The notes under the pieces were generated by a model. It ran no database searches. It was not told the origin of the DNA and saw nothing but the letters and a program-made list of their open reading frames with translations. From Blastocystis hominis (lineage: Eukaryota > Sar > Bigyra > Opalinata > Blastocystidae), in NCBI RefSeq assembly GCF_000151665.1, contig NW_013171867.1, forward strand, positions 126,946 to 190,945: DNA of 64,000 nucleotides, read 5' to 3'. This document shows positions 62,401 through 64,000 of the stretch, one piece after another. The first letter of the stretch is position 1, and every line of letters begins with the position of its first letter. The translations under genes and the position numbers were made by a program.

Positions 62401-62559
62401 ATCGATTACAATTGAGTTATCATTCACGATATCACTTAAAAATCTTTCAGCCTTGTTGATCAACTCTGGACTCGTTTGCTACTTCTCGTAGAACAAAATT
62501 ACGCTTACCGAACAATCATACAGAGCTGTGATCGCCTGAACGACGCTACCAATGTCCAT
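59430..62559 (-). CDS. Karyopherin-beta, TNPO3/importin-13 type
   Basis: A multi-exon gene with a start MDIGSVVQAITALYDC like the first HEAT repeat of IPO13/TNPO3. A 30-nt intron leads to INKAERFLSDIVND and VFGLCNIV. Later exons give SVKDVVVDALLSH, LPMDMWLRLSVAFLSASHFS, IGLPVLDFLSSIL then RIEATLYLLGQCVESI, DVLLAYFQLYPTSSSLLKTM and a C-terminal GELEEISRILEE. Helical repeats of this kind carry cargo across nuclear pores with Ran; TNPO3 brings in SR splicing factors. The middle (60000-61000) has several introns I could not all place, so the exact length (about 900-950) is uncertain. Its strong GC bias gives long antisense frames that are not genes. Confidence 0.72.
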
Positions 62560-62674
62560 CGTGTTCAATATTTGAACTCCATGGGTCCGTGAATGCGAGT
62601 CATAACAAACAAACAATTGAAAAAAACAAGCTACAACATTTCCCTCCATCTGATGTTCATCCACTCTTTTTTGT

Positions 62675-63600
62675 ATGTCTTTCACTCCCCACTGCAATAT
62701 CTGTTTTATTCCTATCGATTCCCCGCGCTCTTTGTTCACCTCTTGTGGTCATTTCATCTGCCCAACATGCAGCAGCAAGAAAATGAGTCCAAACAGTGAT
62801 ATTTGCCCACACTGCGGGCAAAGCTGCAGCACGCTGTTCGTGGATGTATTCTCTGCGCTTTGAGTTCCACATAGGAAAACATGCCCGACGAGGTGCAACA
62901 ATACATTACAAGTAATCCGATTGAGCTGTTTACGCAGGCGGTCGAAATCTATAAAGTACAGTTGTCTGCTCATGTGAACCCTAGTTCCAAGAAAACCACA
63001 ACCGGCTCTATTTCGAATATCTCCAACGTCAATTAGAGGATCAGAAAAAGGAATACGAAGCGTAGGGATGCCAAATGGGTCAAACAAAGACAACTCATCG
63101 CTTTGAAACAGGAAAACGAGCGACTCAAACGCTCCAATCTCCCACCCAGCACACCGCGATCGGCCCCTTTCCAACCCTCCGGATTCTCCACTGTCAAACG
63201 CCCCGATTTCATCTCTCGCTTCAAGCCCAACTTCACCTCGATGCCATCATCTCTCCCCAAAACGCCTTTAAGGCCTTCGTCCTCCATAGCAGCTTCCTTA
63301 GGAGGAGGAGGAGGAACAGCAGCAACCATAGGAGGAGCAGACGCCAATGCAGGAAGCAATCCAGTACTCATCAGCCGCCCCTCAACGCCGAGCTTTACAG
63401 AGAAAAAACTGACGAATCCGTTTTCGAAAGCAAGCGAAACATACAGAACACCTTCGAGACAGTCGAGTAGCCGCAAAGGACTCGACATTCCGGGAAGCAT
63501 CATGCGACATCCGCAATTAACGAACACACCGGCTCGGTCTGTATCCAATCCTCCTTTTCAGTTGATCCGACCCTCCAAAACTGCTCCAGCATTTCAATAA
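62675..63600 (+). CDS. RNF212/HEI10/Zip3-type RING protein
   Basis: Four exons (introns 29, 29 and 28 nt) give 279 residues. The N-terminal RING reads CNICFIPIDSPRSLFTSCGH then FICPTC and CPHC, in the spacing of Zip3/RNF212. It is followed by a coiled coil (NRLYFEYLQRQLEDQKKEYE ... ALKQENERLKRSN) and a long Ser/Pro tail ending SNPPFQLIRPSKTAPAFQ. Known members are SUMO or ubiquitin ligases that mark crossover sites in meiosis. The RING-coil-SP tail order is diagnostic of the family, though other small RING proteins share parts of it. It ends TAA-TAA, then GAAT and TGTTTGTT. Confidence 0.75.
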
Positions 63601-63607
63601 TAAGAAT

Positions 63608-63615
63608 TGTTTGTT
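63608..63615 (+). terminator. TGTTTGTT 3'-end element of the RING gene
   Basis: Four bases after the second of two TAA codons; 27 nt before the next gene's ATG. Confidence 0.7.
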
Positions 63616-63641
63616 ACACAATCATTGTTAGTTTTTTCTCA

Positions 63642-64000
63642 ATGTCCGCAATTCATGAGTTTCTATTATATTGGGGATTCAGGTATTTACCAGTACCGTC
63701 GGGGGAAGACTCAAAGTACACGTATGAAGGAATCGAGGTTACTTTGAGAGCATGCCCTTCCCCAATTGCTGAGTACAATTCCTATAAACTGGTAGACCGT
63801 TTAGGAAACGTAGTTGCTCAAATTCCGTTTGGATACTCACAACTAACTGGATACTGCTTACTAGGAGTAAGACTCGGACGCCCTATATTTTGTGGTTTCA
63901 TCCATGATGGGAAGAAGCATGGAATTGTCGAAGATTTCCCAACGGGTCGTCAGTCCTATATGGCACGTTATAATCATAACGAAATTGTGAGTGTGCTATT
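63642..64000 (+). CDS. MORN-like repeat protein, 5' part, runs off the window
   Basis: The frame is open from ATG 63642 to the window edge, about 119 codons. It begins MSAIHEFLLYWGFRYLPVPS and later has GFIHDGKKHGIVEDFPTGRQ, similar to the MORN-like IRDGKRVGAITEYENGK of the gene at 29077-31112. It is probably a paralogue, possibly with BspA repeats further on. No signal peptide is obvious. Confidence 0.55.
   Translation, partial: MSAIHEFLLYWGFRYLPVPSGEDSKYTYEGIEVTLRACPSPIAEYNSYKLVDRLGNVVAQIPFGYSQLTGYCLLGVRLGRPIFCGFIHDGKKHGIVEDFPTGRQSYMARYNHNEIVSVL

Overview
The window is nuclear DNA from a compact protist genome. Three features point to Blastocystis (Opalinata, stramenopiles) or a very close relative. 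First, nearly every gene is cut by GT-AG introns of about 28-34 nt; I traced roughly 90 by frame. Second, the element TGTTTGTT lies just past the 3' ends of most genes. Third, several genes have no usable stop codon in the DNA, and one would arise only when poly(A) is added to a transcript ending in T or TA. Gene bodies are GC-richer than the AT-rich spacers. There is one 512-nt assembly gap (33900-34411).

Layout, left to right. 0-13 kb: an LSM14/Scd6 translation repressor (-), a complete ABCC/MRP transporter (+), a TRAPPC13/14-like protein (+), an unknown protein (-), a gene descended from a pogo/Tigger transposase (-), a small four-helix membrane protein (-), a piggyBac-like zinc-ribbon protein (-) and a PA28 proteasome activator (-). 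13-27 kb: two divergent Hsp70 paralogues (-) flanking a secreted single-pass membrane protein (-), a NEMP/TMEM194 nuclear-envelope protein (-), tRNA-Thr(UGU), a protein with two Coa1/Tim21-like domains (+), and a 1651-residue modular surface protein (-).

27-44 kb: a gene-poor AT-rich stretch, a MORN-like plus BspA-type leucine-rich repeat protein (+), a mucin-like protein with a papain-type domain that lacks its catalytic residues (+, contains the gap), an aldo-keto reductase (+), a STE20-like kinase (-), the SMC5/6 subunit Nse4 (+), a paralogue of the secreted membrane protein (-), an unusual kinase (-) and a bacterial-type DsrE/YedF-like protein (-).

44-64 kb: a tight head-to-tail minus-strand array (PPi-dependent phosphofructokinase, NhaC antiporter, LYAR-like zinc finger, G-patch protein, DDX41-like helicase with ruined motifs, OCRL-type inositol 5-phosphatase). 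Then a CAF-1 large subunit with an N-terminal ubiquitin-like region (+), a TMEM144-like transporter (+), ribosomal protein eS8 (-), a TNPO3/IPO13-type karyopherin (-), a RNF212/HEI10-type RING protein (+) and the start of another MORN-like gene (+).

Most genes are eukaryotic housekeeping. PPi-PFK fits the anaerobic gut lifestyle, and the surface proteins are candidates for host contact. Exon structures were worked out by eye from frame, GT-AG ends and protein similarity. For 29 of the 33 protein genes with a complete coding region, the spliced length came out as a whole number of codons. No transcript data or database search was available.
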